This document shows, one piece after another, positions 10,690 to 21,868 of a stretch of DNA of 64,000 bases (position 1 is the first letter of the stretch; every line of letters begins with the position of its first letter). The notes beneath the pieces were generated by a model that was not told the origin of the DNA, did no database searches, and saw only the letters and a program-made list of their open reading frames with translations. Origin of the DNA: Conus ventricosus (lineage: Eukaryota; Mollusca; Gastropoda; Neogastropoda; Conidae). The DNA is taken from NCBI GenBank assembly GCA_018398815.1, contig CM031615.1, forward strand, positions 54,341,949 through 54,405,948, written 5' to 3'. Both the position numbers and the translations under genes were made by a program.

Positions 10690-11810
10690 ACACTGTGCAG
10701 CCGCTGTCGTAGTGCACATCGCTGTGTCATTTCTCTTTTGTGTACAATCCCTCTGGTGATGTGGTCCTCCACATCTGTAACATTTTATCTGGAAGCGATA
10801 ATTTCTCCTGTCGTTGCCTCCCCTGTCAGGTACAGATCCCCTTGGTTTATCCTCCTTCCGAGCTTCCTTGTGTGGACCTCTGTTATCACTCCCTGACCAT
10901 ACCTACGATGATCAGGTTTACTCTCACGATAGCTCCTCCACAAGTTCGTCTGTTCAAAATAGATCTGCTGCTGCAACAGCTTCCTTTCCAGTCTGTGGAT
11001 CTCTCTCCCTGACAAATCTCGCCTGATCAAAGGCAATGCTTCCAGAAACTTCTCTAGGATTAACATTTCTTTTAAATCCTTTTCTGTCTGTTGGACAAAT
11101 TCAACCACCTCTCTAGCCACTAGACAAACGATCCCATAGTGACAATGAGTATCAGTGCTCTCTTTGCGTGCTGTACGAAACTTCTGTCTGTAATGACCAG
11201 CACTCAGTTGATACTTATGCAAAGTGCCTGTTTGATGAGGTTATAGTCCGCCGACTCTGCCGCGGGTAGTTTTACATACGCTTCCCTAGCTCTGCCCTTG
11301 AGTAATGGAGCTAACCTGGCACCCCTTCCTCCTCATTCCATCCATTATGACTGCCACCTTTTCAAACTGAGTCAAATATGACTCAAGGTCGTCCTTGTCT
11401 TCTAAGTAAGGTAACTTGACCTTAGCCGACACTACAGTCTGTAGAATGGATTGGGCGCTAGCACTTGGTTGAGCATCACCACTGCTTCCTGCTTTAACTC
11501 TAGCTAACTCTAGCTGTAATTGTCTCTCGGCCTCTCTTTCTTCTCGATCTCTTTCCTTTTCACGTTCTTTCGTTCTCTTTCTTCACGCTCCTTTCTTTCT
11601 TCTCGATCTCTTTCTTCCTTCTCTCGTTCTCTTTCCTCACGTTCCTTCTTCTCGATGTAAAAGAGCGAGTTCTGCTCCTTTTAGGCCTAACTCTAGTGCT
11701 CAGCTTTCCATTCTCGGAACTGCGCACTAGTCTGAATTTGTTGAGACTGACTTCGTCAGTGGCAGATGCCTGACGTCGGGACTTTCCTGTCGGCATGTCG
11801 CCTACCACTG
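10690..11810 (-). pseudogene. gag of the gypsy element, SCAN-like capsid plus zinc knuckle
   Basis: Read on the - strand, the region starts near 11796 (MVGDMPTGKSRRQASATDE). It passes through a highly charged Arg/Glu/Lys stretch (about 11530-11680) and LPYLEDKDDLESYLTQFEKVA (about 11350-11420), and reaches a capsid stretch with HYRQKFRTARKE and LILEKFLEALP (about 11040-11200). That FR...E...LxLExFLxxLP signature is shared with vertebrate SCAN domains, which are thought to derive from Gmr1-like gag. A zinc knuckle CYRCGGPHHQRDC follows at about 10745-10785. The frame breaks several times. Confidence 0.7.
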
Positions 11811-12664
11811 CAAGTCCTGATGTCTTAACAAATTTAACAGTAGAAATAACGCGGAAAACCGAATACCGTCACGCGTTAGTGCCAAATGATATTGGCACAC
11901 GTTTCAAAACACCGAGTGCAAAGAAACAACTTTCCCCACCACGACTGGGAAAACACACTACACAACCCCGTGTAGTAAAAAAAATGGGGATAACAACACT
12001 CGAAACCCCAACACGTGTATTCAAAACACGTCAACAAACCAAACCACGGTTTGCACACACAGCTACGGAACGAACGTGCTAACTGACGAACGGACGTGCT
12101 GAAAAATATATCTCCAATATTGTACGTACGAAAACATTACGGCGCCGCAAAATAGCCCGTGGTGCCACGTCGCACCCACGTTAATAGCTTACGTTGAAAT
12201 GCCGCTTTAGGTATCAATACTTTACTCTATCACTGTGTCCCAATCGACACAAATACAACACCACTGCACAATTCCAATGCAGTAAAGTCAAGATTGCACT
12301 AACTGGCAACTTGAATCAAATCTTCTTCACAATGGATCTAGTACAATAGATTAATAAGAAGTTAAAATATTGTCGTGGTAAATATGACGTGAATTGGCCA
12401 AGGTCGTTACTTTCTCTGTACTGTGTTGAGGCCTTTTCTAAAAATTAGGGAAATAATGAACAAATAGCGTCGCGACTAACGAAATGAATACAAATGTTAT
12501 GAACAAAAATGTGAATTTAAATTTTCTATTTATATGTTTAGATGGTCAACACATATAATAGATCATAGAGCACACCGCCCAACCTCCCACTGGAAAAAGA
12601 GTGAAGGTTGCGGTCTACAATCCTTGCCTGCGTCACTGACCTCCAGGTACTTTCAGATCGAAAG
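11811..12664 (-). other. leader between 5' LTR and gag of the gypsy element
   Basis: No credible coding frame in element sense. ACACGT motifs with TTCAAAACAC recur at 11895-12035. The + strand open frame at 11795-12082 is antisense to the element and is not considered real. Confidence 0.5.
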
Positions 12665-12684
12665 ATCCCCGGGACGAGCCCCCA
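12665..12684 (-). promoter_or_regulatory. primer binding site, tRNA-Pro type
   Basis: Seven bases inside the 5' LTR, the - strand reads TGGGGGCTCGTCC and then CGGGGAT. This is complementary to the 3' end of tRNA-Pro including its CCA, apart from two extra bases (one C, one G) that may be consensus indels. The position next to the LTR supports a minus-strand priming role. Confidence 0.7.
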
Positions 12685-12691
12685 AATAATA

Positions 12692-14553
12692 TGTGACGTT
12701 TTTATTAAGACCCCATTCATAAATGATGGTTGAGTGCTCAGGCAAGAACGATGACCGTAGTAGGAAAGTCAAGCTTTCGTCCACACCTTCACTTTCTTTC
12801 CACAGATGTAATCAAGAGGTTTGATCTTTGATTCAACAACTGAATTTAATTAAGTATGAATAAAGATGATTTATGATCTGCGGTGAATATGTCGTATGGT
12901 TGCTTTGTATGTTGATGTCCGTTTGTTGCCTATGAAATGAGTTAATATTAAAAGAAATTAATCATGCACATACACCAATAAACGACAAAGTCTCTGTCCT
13001 TCTTCCCTTCACTTCTTGCAGTAGCGAATATAGGCTGTCTGCTCGTGCTACAAAAAATATCTTCCGGAGGATACACACAAAAGAAATGTAGTCATGCACA
13101 AGATGATATATATGTAAGAAAAAAAATGTCTGAGTGTGTTATGGCGTGCTTGGATATGGAGGGATGTGTTTAAGCGATTGTCACTCAGCTTCACGGAATT
13201 GCGTAGCGTTCCGGAGTTCCGCTGACGTTCACAGTCCTCTTCCAGATCTCGGTAAGGTCGACACACCAGCACGTTCCTCCGACGAAGGATGTAGCGGGGA
13301 TAAAGCGTGTGCGAAGGTGAAGATGAAGACGAGTGGTTGTAAAAATGAAACCAAACGAGATGGGACGAGACCTGCAAGATAACAATTGTCTTAGATCTTG
13401 CACTATGGTGGCACATCACTATTCCACCCATCACACGTTCTAAACACACTTTACAATTGCACTAGCTTGCTCTATCATTTACAATTGATTTCCTTCAAAA
13501 ATCGCTTTAGATGAAGCTCATCAACAAAGAAGGAAAAATGTATACGAATATTCCAATCTGCCTTGACTGAGTTATTCGCCAAGGCTTAGTGCTTGATGAA
13601 TTACAATTATATTTAATCCTTGAATGGATTAAATCAAATGGCGTTAATCTTCATATTATACAGATCACTTAGATCCACGAAAATGCTTCGTTCATAACTT
13701 GAACTCGTTTACGATTCTTTAAATAAATAAATCTGCATTCACACAAATATCACATCTTCTAAATATGGTTGCATACACGGTGCTGAAATAGAATTTTACA
13801 TAATATGGATTAGTACATGGCAACACGATATGATGAGAGCAAACAGATGAAGATGACAGCTCTACGATCAATCATACGTGTTGACCGGTAAACCTGAAAT
13901 ATTTAATTCAGAGCATATTAAATGATCGCGCGCACAAAGTTACTATTGAACTGGTAAATGTGCCTTAATGCGATTACATTGAAATAGATTTTGTTGCTCT
14001 ATACGAAAAAAATGGTTTCGATCCATTTACCTCAACACAGCCTTAGTGCCACAGTTTTCGACTCGCCCACGGAGCGATGCGACTCGTTCAGACTCTCCCC
14101 GAAAAAAGTTGCGGGTGCTGTCGAATGCTCTGTGGTGCCCCTTCAGTCCGGCCTAGACTGATGTCTTCAAAAGGTTACTTGCTCTTCCGATAATCAGACT
14201 TTTCTACGGAGCCAATTCCACGACCTACTGGCTGTCCAAAGATGGTAGATACAACGGCTACTATCTACCGCACATGCGCGGACAGAGGACACTACTGCCA
14301 CATTGGACAGTCGTGATTGGTCAGTACGACGGTTTTCGATGCCCTACAATTGTAAATCATTTTATTATTAATACAAATGCAAGTCTGCATGACGCTTGAA
14401 ATTATAAACGTACTGCCCTAAAGCAAAAACTAACAATTAGTTTTGTCGTTTGGACATAGAAATATTAATCCAGCGCAGAGCGAATAGACGTCATGTATCG
14501 ATTGCGTCATTTTCTTAATGAAAAATGAACCGAGCTTATGAATGAATGTCACA
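12692..14553 (-). repeat. 5' LTR of the gypsy element
   Basis: This 1862-base copy matches 6670-8524 with mostly single-base indels and a handful of substitutions, such as G/A in the TTTACARTTGATTTCC stretch. The ends are again TGTGAC and GTCACA. A run of about 18 G follows directly at 14554. Confidence 0.88.
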
Positions 14554-15500
14554 GGGGGGGGGGGGGGGGGGGGAAGGGAAGATCTACTTGCTAAGTATGT
14601 AGCACAATGGCTTGAATGACCTACGTTTGCACAATGGATAGTGTCGGAGCATGTAGGATTCATGTCCTTGTCTTCGGCATGTTTCAAGGGCCCACACATG
14701 TAGCAACTGCTGAGTGTTGATGCTCTGAAGCTGTGTTTCTCAGTATTGCTTAAGCTGGTCTGAAATATTGGGAGCAAGTATTGAAAAATTAGGATTATTC
14801 CGTTTGGGTTAACTAATCATGTCACTCAATATTACTTTTACATACACTCACACACATTTTCTCTCTCTCTCTCTCGTTCTTATGGTGTAGGGGAGGACAA
14901 CTGTTTTACACTGTTATGTTTCCCTATTTGAATCATCTCCTTGAAACTGCAGTCCTTGATGCACAATGACATGAAAATTAAGAATGTTCCTTTTATTCCT
15001 TTAACGCCTTGCAGTAACCAACAGGGGTGTGTTGCTCACAACTGCTGCAGGAAAGAGTTTAACAATACACGTATGTAATTTCATCTCCAGCTCAACTCCC
15101 TCTTCCTGTCACAGGAGTAATTGAACAAAGAAAAACCAGACCCTGGTTGCAGTCTTTGCACCTTGTAGTGATTGACATGGATACTACTTGGCTGGCTGAG
15201 GCTGTGCTTCTGGTTGAAGTATATTGGGTTTACAATTTGGTATCTTGAAAGTTATCAGACCGCGTGATTTAAAATAAAAAAACATGCCTTGTTTGTTCTC
15301 TGATGCATGTAAGGAAAATGTGGTTCACAACACATGACAGAGGCTAGGTTTGGGGAGGTTGTCGGTGAGAAGTTGGACTTTGAATTTGGTTCCCCATTTT
15401 ACTGCTTTTGGGGGTTTTGTGTGGGTTTTGTTGTTGTTGTTTTTTTGTTTGTTTGGTTTTTTTGCTTAACCGTTAGTGCCTTCACATTTCAAACAAGGTT
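14554..15500 (+). other. intron part, nothing recognised
   Basis: A poly-G run (14554-14572) is followed by ordinary non-coding sequence with a short CT repeat at 14858-14875. No gene is supported. Confidence 0.4.
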
Positions 15501-16500
15501 NNNNNNNNNNNNNNNNNNNNNNNNNNNNNNNNNNNNNNNNNNNNNNNNNNNNNNNNNNNNNNNNNNNNNNNNNNNNNNNNNNNNNNNNNNNNNNNNNNNN
15601 NNNNNNNNNNNNNNNNNNNNNNNNNNNNNNNNNNNNNNNNNNNNNNNNNNNNNNNNNNNNNNNNNNNNNNNNNNNNNNNNNNNNNNNNNNNNNNNNNNNN
15701 NNNNNNNNNNNNNNNNNNNNNNNNNNNNNNNNNNNNNNNNNNNNNNNNNNNNNNNNNNNNNNNNNNNNNNNNNNNNNNNNNNNNNNNNNNNNNNNNNNNN
15801 NNNNNNNNNNNNNNNNNNNNNNNNNNNNNNNNNNNNNNNNNNNNNNNNNNNNNNNNNNNNNNNNNNNNNNNNNNNNNNNNNNNNNNNNNNNNNNNNNNNN
15901 NNNNNNNNNNNNNNNNNNNNNNNNNNNNNNNNNNNNNNNNNNNNNNNNNNNNNNNNNNNNNNNNNNNNNNNNNNNNNNNNNNNNNNNNNNNNNNNNNNNN
16001 NNNNNNNNNNNNNNNNNNNNNNNNNNNNNNNNNNNNNNNNNNNNNNNNNNNNNNNNNNNNNNNNNNNNNNNNNNNNNNNNNNNNNNNNNNNNNNNNNNNN
16101 NNNNNNNNNNNNNNNNNNNNNNNNNNNNNNNNNNNNNNNNNNNNNNNNNNNNNNNNNNNNNNNNNNNNNNNNNNNNNNNNNNNNNNNNNNNNNNNNNNNN
16201 NNNNNNNNNNNNNNNNNNNNNNNNNNNNNNNNNNNNNNNNNNNNNNNNNNNNNNNNNNNNNNNNNNNNNNNNNNNNNNNNNNNNNNNNNNNNNNNNNNNN
16301 NNNNNNNNNNNNNNNNNNNNNNNNNNNNNNNNNNNNNNNNNNNNNNNNNNNNNNNNNNNNNNNNNNNNNNNNNNNNNNNNNNNNNNNNNNNNNNNNNNNN
16401 NNNNNNNNNNNNNNNNNNNNNNNNNNNNNNNNNNNNNNNNNNNNNNNNNNNNNNNNNNNNNNNNNNNNNNNNNNNNNNNNNNNNNNNNNNNNNNNNNNNN
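15501..16500. other. assembly gap of exactly 1000 N
   Basis: The length is round, so it is probably a placeholder of unknown true size. Open frames spanning it are artefacts. It lies between the PDZ1 exon and the Ser-rich exon, so a missing exon could lie inside. Confidence 0.99.
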
Positions 16501-17997
16501 GAACACACACTGAGTCACAGAGCCTACTCAATAACTGACGAATATGGTCGGCAATTCCACCATATCATCATCTCACCTTCATGCTCGAGTGAGTCGTTGA
16601 ATAAAGATTATTGTGTTTGTCAAAAATCATCAGCAGAGCCTGCTCAGCTGTGTAAATACGTTGATTTGGTCGCTGGGCTTGTCGAAGGTTGCGCCGCCAT
16701 CTTTGCAAGCGAGACACGAATTGCTGGCTGGTCATCCAGTCAGTGATGAGAATAAATGGGCTTTCCCCTCACGTGTGGTCATTTACATATTATTTTAAGA
16801 CTACAGACATATAAGGCTTTCTACGCAAACTCTATTTGAGTCCGTTGATAGAAATAGTAACGAATGAAAATTCAAGAAAAATGCATGACGTCAGGGGAAT
16901 GCCCATAGGCACTGGAAAAGCACTTTTATTACAGCGTCAGCTGACTGACTAAAGGCGCTCAACGGGTTAAGCTTAATTTTGTATGTTGTTGATATGTTTA
17001 CGCGTTATATGAATTAAATATATGAATCTGCATTTTTGTTGGAAAGGGGACTTTGAGAGTCGGAAGAAGTGTTTCCTTGGCTTCGTTCAAGTTTCATTTG
17101 CCTTACATGCAGTCTGGAACAGTGATGACAGCAAATCGTGGAGTGTAGCTGTGCACCTTGAACAAACTGGGATGTGAACTAGAAAGGTTCCTCCATGGTG
17201 TCGGTGCACTTTCAATGGATGGGTCACTCTCAGTCCACGAACAGTCGGATGTATGTTTCATCGTCTGTGTTGTTGAGTGAACAGTGGTTTAGCGCTGCCC
17301 ACAGAGGTAGAGTAATGCTGCTGGGTTAGTAATACAAAAAGGATTTCCCTGGTCGCTAGTTTTCTGCTTTTATTTTGAATACCAGACGATTAGTATTGGT
17401 TCGTTTTTATTTCGTCATGTGTGAATTGTGAACATGCTGGGTTCAGGAGACATATGGGAGGTGTGTTCTCTCTTTCAAGAAAACACATAGTGCTCACGTT
17501 TTCCGTCTAGGACTGCATCCTGCGGAACCTATGTTGTATATATACACCCGTGGTTTGAAATTCTCTTTGTGTATCACTGTAAGATTGTGCTGACATGTTG
17601 TGCCTTTGAAACTGTACAGAAAATCTTTTCCAACTTCAGTGAAAATTATAAAACTTTAGCATTCATGTAGATGTATTACAGCACAATTAGTAGATGTCTT
17701 TTTATGTTTGTGTTGTTCATGTGTGTTGAACTAAGTTGTTTAAAGGTTACACATTCTGCTGTTACTGCTCTCTAGCCATGAAATTAAATATAGAGCCAGT
17801 TCTTAAGATTGAGCACAAATCTAAAGATGCTTGGGATATCTGTCACTCAGTTGCTGCAAACATTGGTTTCGGTAACAAAAGTTATTCTCCTTTCAGTTCT
17901 TCAGGGATTCTTCTATTATTTCATTGCCAATTTTTTTTTAATCTGAGCCAAGACATTTGTTTATGTATACGGTTGCAGCTTTCATATAAAATTATGA

Positions 17998-18040
<43 letters not shown>

Positions 18041-18221
18041 TACAGGTGTACATATATTGCTTGATATCATGCAAGACTGACGGCAGACATGCAGGAAAGT
18101 GAAGAAAAGATTCCATTCTGGGGTCATCAAATGAACATAAAGTGTCGACCAGTTTTATAACATGTAATCTTCAGTCATGGCCAGAAGAACCTGACTTAAC
18201 ATTATAATCTATTTTCGAGCC
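16501..18221 (+). other. intron part with a (GT)n microsatellite
   Basis: No coding segment was recognised. An isolated AATAAA lies at 16600. A (GT)n run of about 38 bases lies at 18003-18040. Confidence 0.4.
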
Positions 18222-18276
18222 CTGACATGGCCCTTTGCGGTCGGCTGGGCTATAAGCAACCTTACCTTACCTGTAC
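18222..18276 (+). mobile_element. severely truncated LINE 3' tail
   Basis: About 50 bases (TGGCCCTTTGCGGTCGGCTG and on) match the end of the LINE at 953-1010. They finish in a CTTAC tandem in place of TTATC. Only the tail was inserted, 57 bases before the next exon's 3' splice site. Confidence 0.65.
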
Positions 18277-18332
18277 TTTATTTTCATTAGTTTTCGTCAA
18301 TGTTCACTCAGTGTTGAGTGGTGTCTCCACAG

Positions 18333-18585
18333 ATCAAAAGGATCCTGTCCGTCAACTCCGGCACCAGCGGGGGCAGTGTGACAGCATCGGTGGACTCGTG
18401 CGAACGGCCGCAGGTGAAGAAGCGCTTTCACTGCCAAAAGAGCAGCAGCTCAGAGTCGTCGCCCCCTACCCCTGTGTCACCGTCTGTGGATCTCACATCG
18501 TCGTCATCCTCGACCAGCTTCAGCCAGCCAAGTGCCGTGGAGACACCGCCCACGAGAAGACGTCAGCCCTGTGGAGCCAGAGAAT
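18333..18585 (+). CDS. exon: Ser-rich linker
   Basis: The exon is bounded by TCCACAG and a GTGAGG donor. The frame starting with ATC gives IKRILSVNSGTSGGSVTAS and a low-complexity stretch rich in Ser, Pro and Thr (KSSSSESSPPTPVSPSV, SSSSSTSFSQPSAVETPPTRR). It is a disordered linker between the two PDZ domains with many possible Ser/Thr-Pro phosphorylation sites. The final T joins GT of the next exon as a Cys codon, so the phase agrees. Codon use is GC-rich, like the other exons of the gene. Confidence 0.6.
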
Positions 18586-19838
18586 GTGAGGGTTTGTGTG
18601 AGTGTGTGTTTGGTGTGTGTGAGTGTTTGGTGTGTGTGTGTGTTTGGTGTGTGAGTGTTAGGTGTGTGTGTGTGTATGTAAGAGAGTGAGTGAGAGAGAC
18701 TTTGTTTTTGTTTTATGGCGCTTTTTCTTGGACTGACTGCAACCAATGTATTGTCAAAATTTTTTTTTTATTATTATTTTTTTTAATTATTTTTTTCCCG
18801 TTTTTAATAAAAAAAATATAGAGATTACAAAAGCGCATAAAGGGGACAGTGCGCCAAGTCATATGTACATTGACATCATTTCTGTAACTAGTGTAAGTTA
18901 ATGGCATATGTCCAAAACAGTTTTTTCAAAGCAAAAATAAAAAGCAAGACAAACAAGATATACATAGACACGTACATAAGTTTAGACGACAGAAAAATGT
19001 ATTGTCAAATTAATCTTTGATTGTATTGACATTTAGAAAAGTATGATATAAGAATATCAGCTTTAAAAAAAAAAATCTTTTTATTTCCTTCAGCAAGATC
19101 ATCATGAACATATGAGACTTTGTTTTTTTGTGTCTCTCTGCCTGTATGTGTGTGTGTATGTTTTTTTAATTGAACAAGCATCAGTGATCAGTTGTGTAGA
19201 CCTGACTGTTTTCTAACAGTAAAGAAACAGGAATACAGAAAGGAATGCGAGGACACGGCCACAGAATGCAAGCGTGTCTGTTTTCCAGACTTTACCATGT
19301 AGCCTTGGGCAGTTGTGAATCTTCCCTTTGAGTCTCTCTGTCTTTATCTGTCTCTTTCTCTTATTGTCTGTCTCTTTCATGGGTGGGAGGGAGTGAGAAC
19401 CCCCCCCCCCCCCCCCCCCCAGACGCTGACGAAAACTTGACATTTGAGGACAGTTGATTTTGTTCTCCTTTGATACAAATCCTGAATTTTGTACTCAGTA
19501 CTATATATAAACTATTTCAGACAAAAAAAAACAACAATACAGAACAGCAAGCGCCCAACGGAGTCGAGTTGGAAGTGTACAAAATACGGATCGGAGAACC
19601 AGCACACACATCCATCAAAGTTTTGTGAAATTAGGGATGTACTGTGTGGAAAAACAGATTGTGCATAACATGTACACTGGTTATACATTGAATATATGGT
19701 AACGGCTTTTGTGTATGGGTGTCTTGAGATCCTTGCCTTGCATAATGAAGGCTTGAAAGCTTACGAAAACACAGTGTGTTAGTGAGTGAATACTACTTTT
19801 TTTTTCATCTGTCAGTCTCGTCATGTCTTTCCCTCCAG
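18586..19838 (+). other. intron with TG and poly-C repeats
   Basis: TG-rich sequence (18590-18680), A/T-rich runs (18755-18820) and a 22-base C run (19400-19421). No gene seen. Confidence 0.5.
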
Positions 19839-20319
19839 GTGTGCCCAGCGGTCGGCCGGGCTTCCCCTTCCCTAGTGCTCACCTCTCCCAGCACCACTAC
19901 TACTCTTTGCCAGACAGGATGGAGGGGGACATCATCCTGCCCGATGACATCGTCTTGTGCGAGGCCGACGGACCCAGCTCCCTCCCCCCTGTCCTCACCC
20001 CCTCCCGAACACCCCCACCCCCTCCCTCACTCAGCCCCCGGGGGGCGGCGCCGCCTTTGTCAGCACCGTGTCGACGGGCATCGGCGGGGCGTTGGCCATC
20101 GGAGGCGAGTCGCAGGGGGGAGGATCGGCTCCACCGCTTCGCTCGTTGGGCGTGGAGGTGTGCCGAGCGCCTGGGTGCGGCGCCCAGAGGGCGTGCGTGT
20201 GGCACAAGTTTGTGCTGACGTACCCCCAGCACGTGGTGTGGGACCCCTTCACCAAGACTGTGGAGCTGGAGAAAAGAGACTGCGACAACTTCGGCTTCAA
20301 GTACAAAGTGAAGAAATAT
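19839..20319 (+). CDS. exon: Pro-rich linker and start of PDZ domain 2
   Basis: The acceptor is CCCTCCAG and the donor GTGAGT. The first frame gives VPSGRPGFPFPSAHLSQ, RMEGDIILPDDIVLCEADG and a proline run (TPPPPPSLS). Within the C/G homopolymers near 20025-20045 the sensible frame shifts and continues GGGAAFVSTVSTGIGGALAI, then CVWHKFVLTYPQHVVWDPF. The exon ends KRDCDNFGFKYKVKKY, whose NFGFKYKV is the carboxylate-binding loop and second strand of a PDZ domain. The frame change in a run of C and G suggests a consensus indel. The exon ends exactly at a codon boundary, in phase with the next one. Confidence 0.65.
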
Positions 20320-21454
20320 GTGAGTGCTTTGGTGTGATGATGCAGGGGTTGGTCTTCCGTAGGTGGGTGATTTTAAAAGAGGTTCAGCGTTTCTGATAGG
20401 GTCAGACCTGCCAGTAAAGCTCTGTTCCCCCATTCACCACCCCCACCCCACCCCACTCTCCAGCCCCCTCTGGAAGAAAGATTCTGTTCCTTTAGGAAGT
20501 TTTTTTTTTTTCAGGAGTTTTATTTTCTTTGTGCCAGACGTTGTTTTCCCTTATTCCCTGTGGTGCAGCAGTGGGAGGCAAAGTCATTGGTGATCTGACC
20601 TTTTGATGATGCTGTCTGTGGCATGTCAGTGGTCAGTGGATGAACGCTTGGAGCCAAGCATCACCCCAAAGGTGAAAGGGGAGTAGGGTAGGAAGAAAAA
20701 TTGGGTGGGGGTGTTTCCTCGTCTTGTAGGTCAGTTTCTAGACAAGCGGTGTACCACACTGAGCTAATCAGCCACTCGTATCAGACTGACCTTTCCAACG
20801 GTCCATCCATATGGGACTGACCTTCCAACGACAACCTTTCACCCATACCTCACTGACCTTCCCCCTCCCATCAACAGACAACTGTCCACTCATACCACAC
20901 TGATCCTCATTAACAGACATCCCTCCCCACCCACCCACCTATTCCAGACTGTTAAACTATGAAGCAACTAGTTTTTAACTTCTTGTTAAAAGGATTACAA
21001 ATTCCTTTTTTTTATATTTAAGCCATGAGCAAAGGGACTCTGTGTGTGTGTGCGTGTGTTAGGAGAAAAACATTTTCACAGAAGGTAGTGGAAGCTCATG
21101 TATTCCTCTACCCTTTAATGTTTGATGTCCGTGATGGTAGATAAAAAAGCGAAATTACCCCCCCCCACACACATTCTCACACACACACACACACACACAC
21201 ACACATGCACACACACACACACACACACACACACTGTGCCTCAACAAATAATTTGGATGAAGCGTGCACACTTTTTGCGGGTAAAAAATGCTCACAATTT
21301 CGTTGAAACGTACACCATTAGCAGTTTTAGGGTAAACAGTAAGCAAGAGGTGGAAGATGGTTTTTGAGGAACTGCTCATGGAGTGAATGAGCCATGGCTG
21401 TCAAACAATGCACTGCAGTTTTCTGATGACAGTGGTGTTGTGTGGGTGTGACAG
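20320..21454 (+). other. intron with (CA)n
   Basis: Non-coding, with a diverged tandem of a 'CTGACCTT..CAAC' unit around 20785-20905 and a (CA)n microsatellite at 21177-21235. Confidence 0.5.
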
Positions 21455-21583
21455 GACAGTCCGCCAGCAGAGGTGTTTGTGCTGGTGACGGAGGTGGTGT
21501 CTGGGGGCGCGGCCTGGTCCCTGCTGCTGTCGGGAGACTGGATCCGCTCCATCAATGGCATGCCCATCAACTCCCCCAAAGAG
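21455..21583 (+). CDS. exon: core of PDZ domain 2
   Basis: This exon has exactly 43 codons between an ACAG acceptor and a GTAGGC donor, both at codon boundaries. It encodes PPAEVFVLVTEVVSGGAAW, then LLLSGDWIRSINGMPINS and PKE. This is the standard PDZ centre: strand C, the GGxA turn, GDxIxxINGxxI, and the beginning of helix B. It follows NFGF in the previous exon and precedes AFRLDFRKLSSLRLVIQR in the next, so PDZ2 is complete across three exons. Confidence 0.75.
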
Positions 21584-21648
21584 GTAGGCTGCAGGGAGTC
21601 CGTCAGAGGAGAAAAGGAGGGGAGGGGGATGTCTGGTCTGAAAAACAA

Positions 21649-21689
<41 letters not shown>

Positions 21690-21834
21690 GTCACTTTTCT
21701 TTCTCTGTCTCTCTCTCTCTGTCTGTTTACCCCCCCCCCCCCCCCACCTTTCTCCCTCTCTTTTCTTCATGCCTATCCATCTGTCTGTATGTTTGCCTGC
21801 CTGTATGTCTGTCTGCTGACACTGTCAGTCTCTC

Positions 21835-21868
<34 letters not shown>

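Larger units (their letters stand above)
6670..14553 (-). mobile_element. Ty3/gypsy LTR retrotransposon, Gmr1-like domain order
   Basis: Two direct LTRs flank a 4.17-kb interior read on the - strand. In the element's own 5' to 3' sense the parts are a tRNA-Pro primer site, a leader, gag with a SCAN-like capsid and zinc knuckle, protease, integrase, and then a reverse transcriptase remnant. Canonical gypsy elements place the reverse transcriptase and RNase H before the integrase. The order seen here is that of Gmr1-like elements. The RT is missing its first half, its thumb and all RNase H, and every frame is broken, so this copy is not autonomous. It lies antisense in the first visible intron of the ROCO-type gene. 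The LTRs differ mainly by single-base indels with very few substitutions, which suggests recent insertion. Both outer ends abut runs of G, so the target duplication would be G's. Confidence 0.85.

Noticed and set aside
11795..12082. + strand frame of 95 codons inside the LTR element
   Set aside because: Antisense to the element leader, with repeated ACACGT words and no family resemblance.
15334..16746. Frames across the N gap
   Set aside because: They exist only because N's contain no stops.
19900..20433. - strand frame of 177 codons
   Set aside because: GC-rich shadow of the exon carrying the Pro-rich linker and the start of PDZ2.
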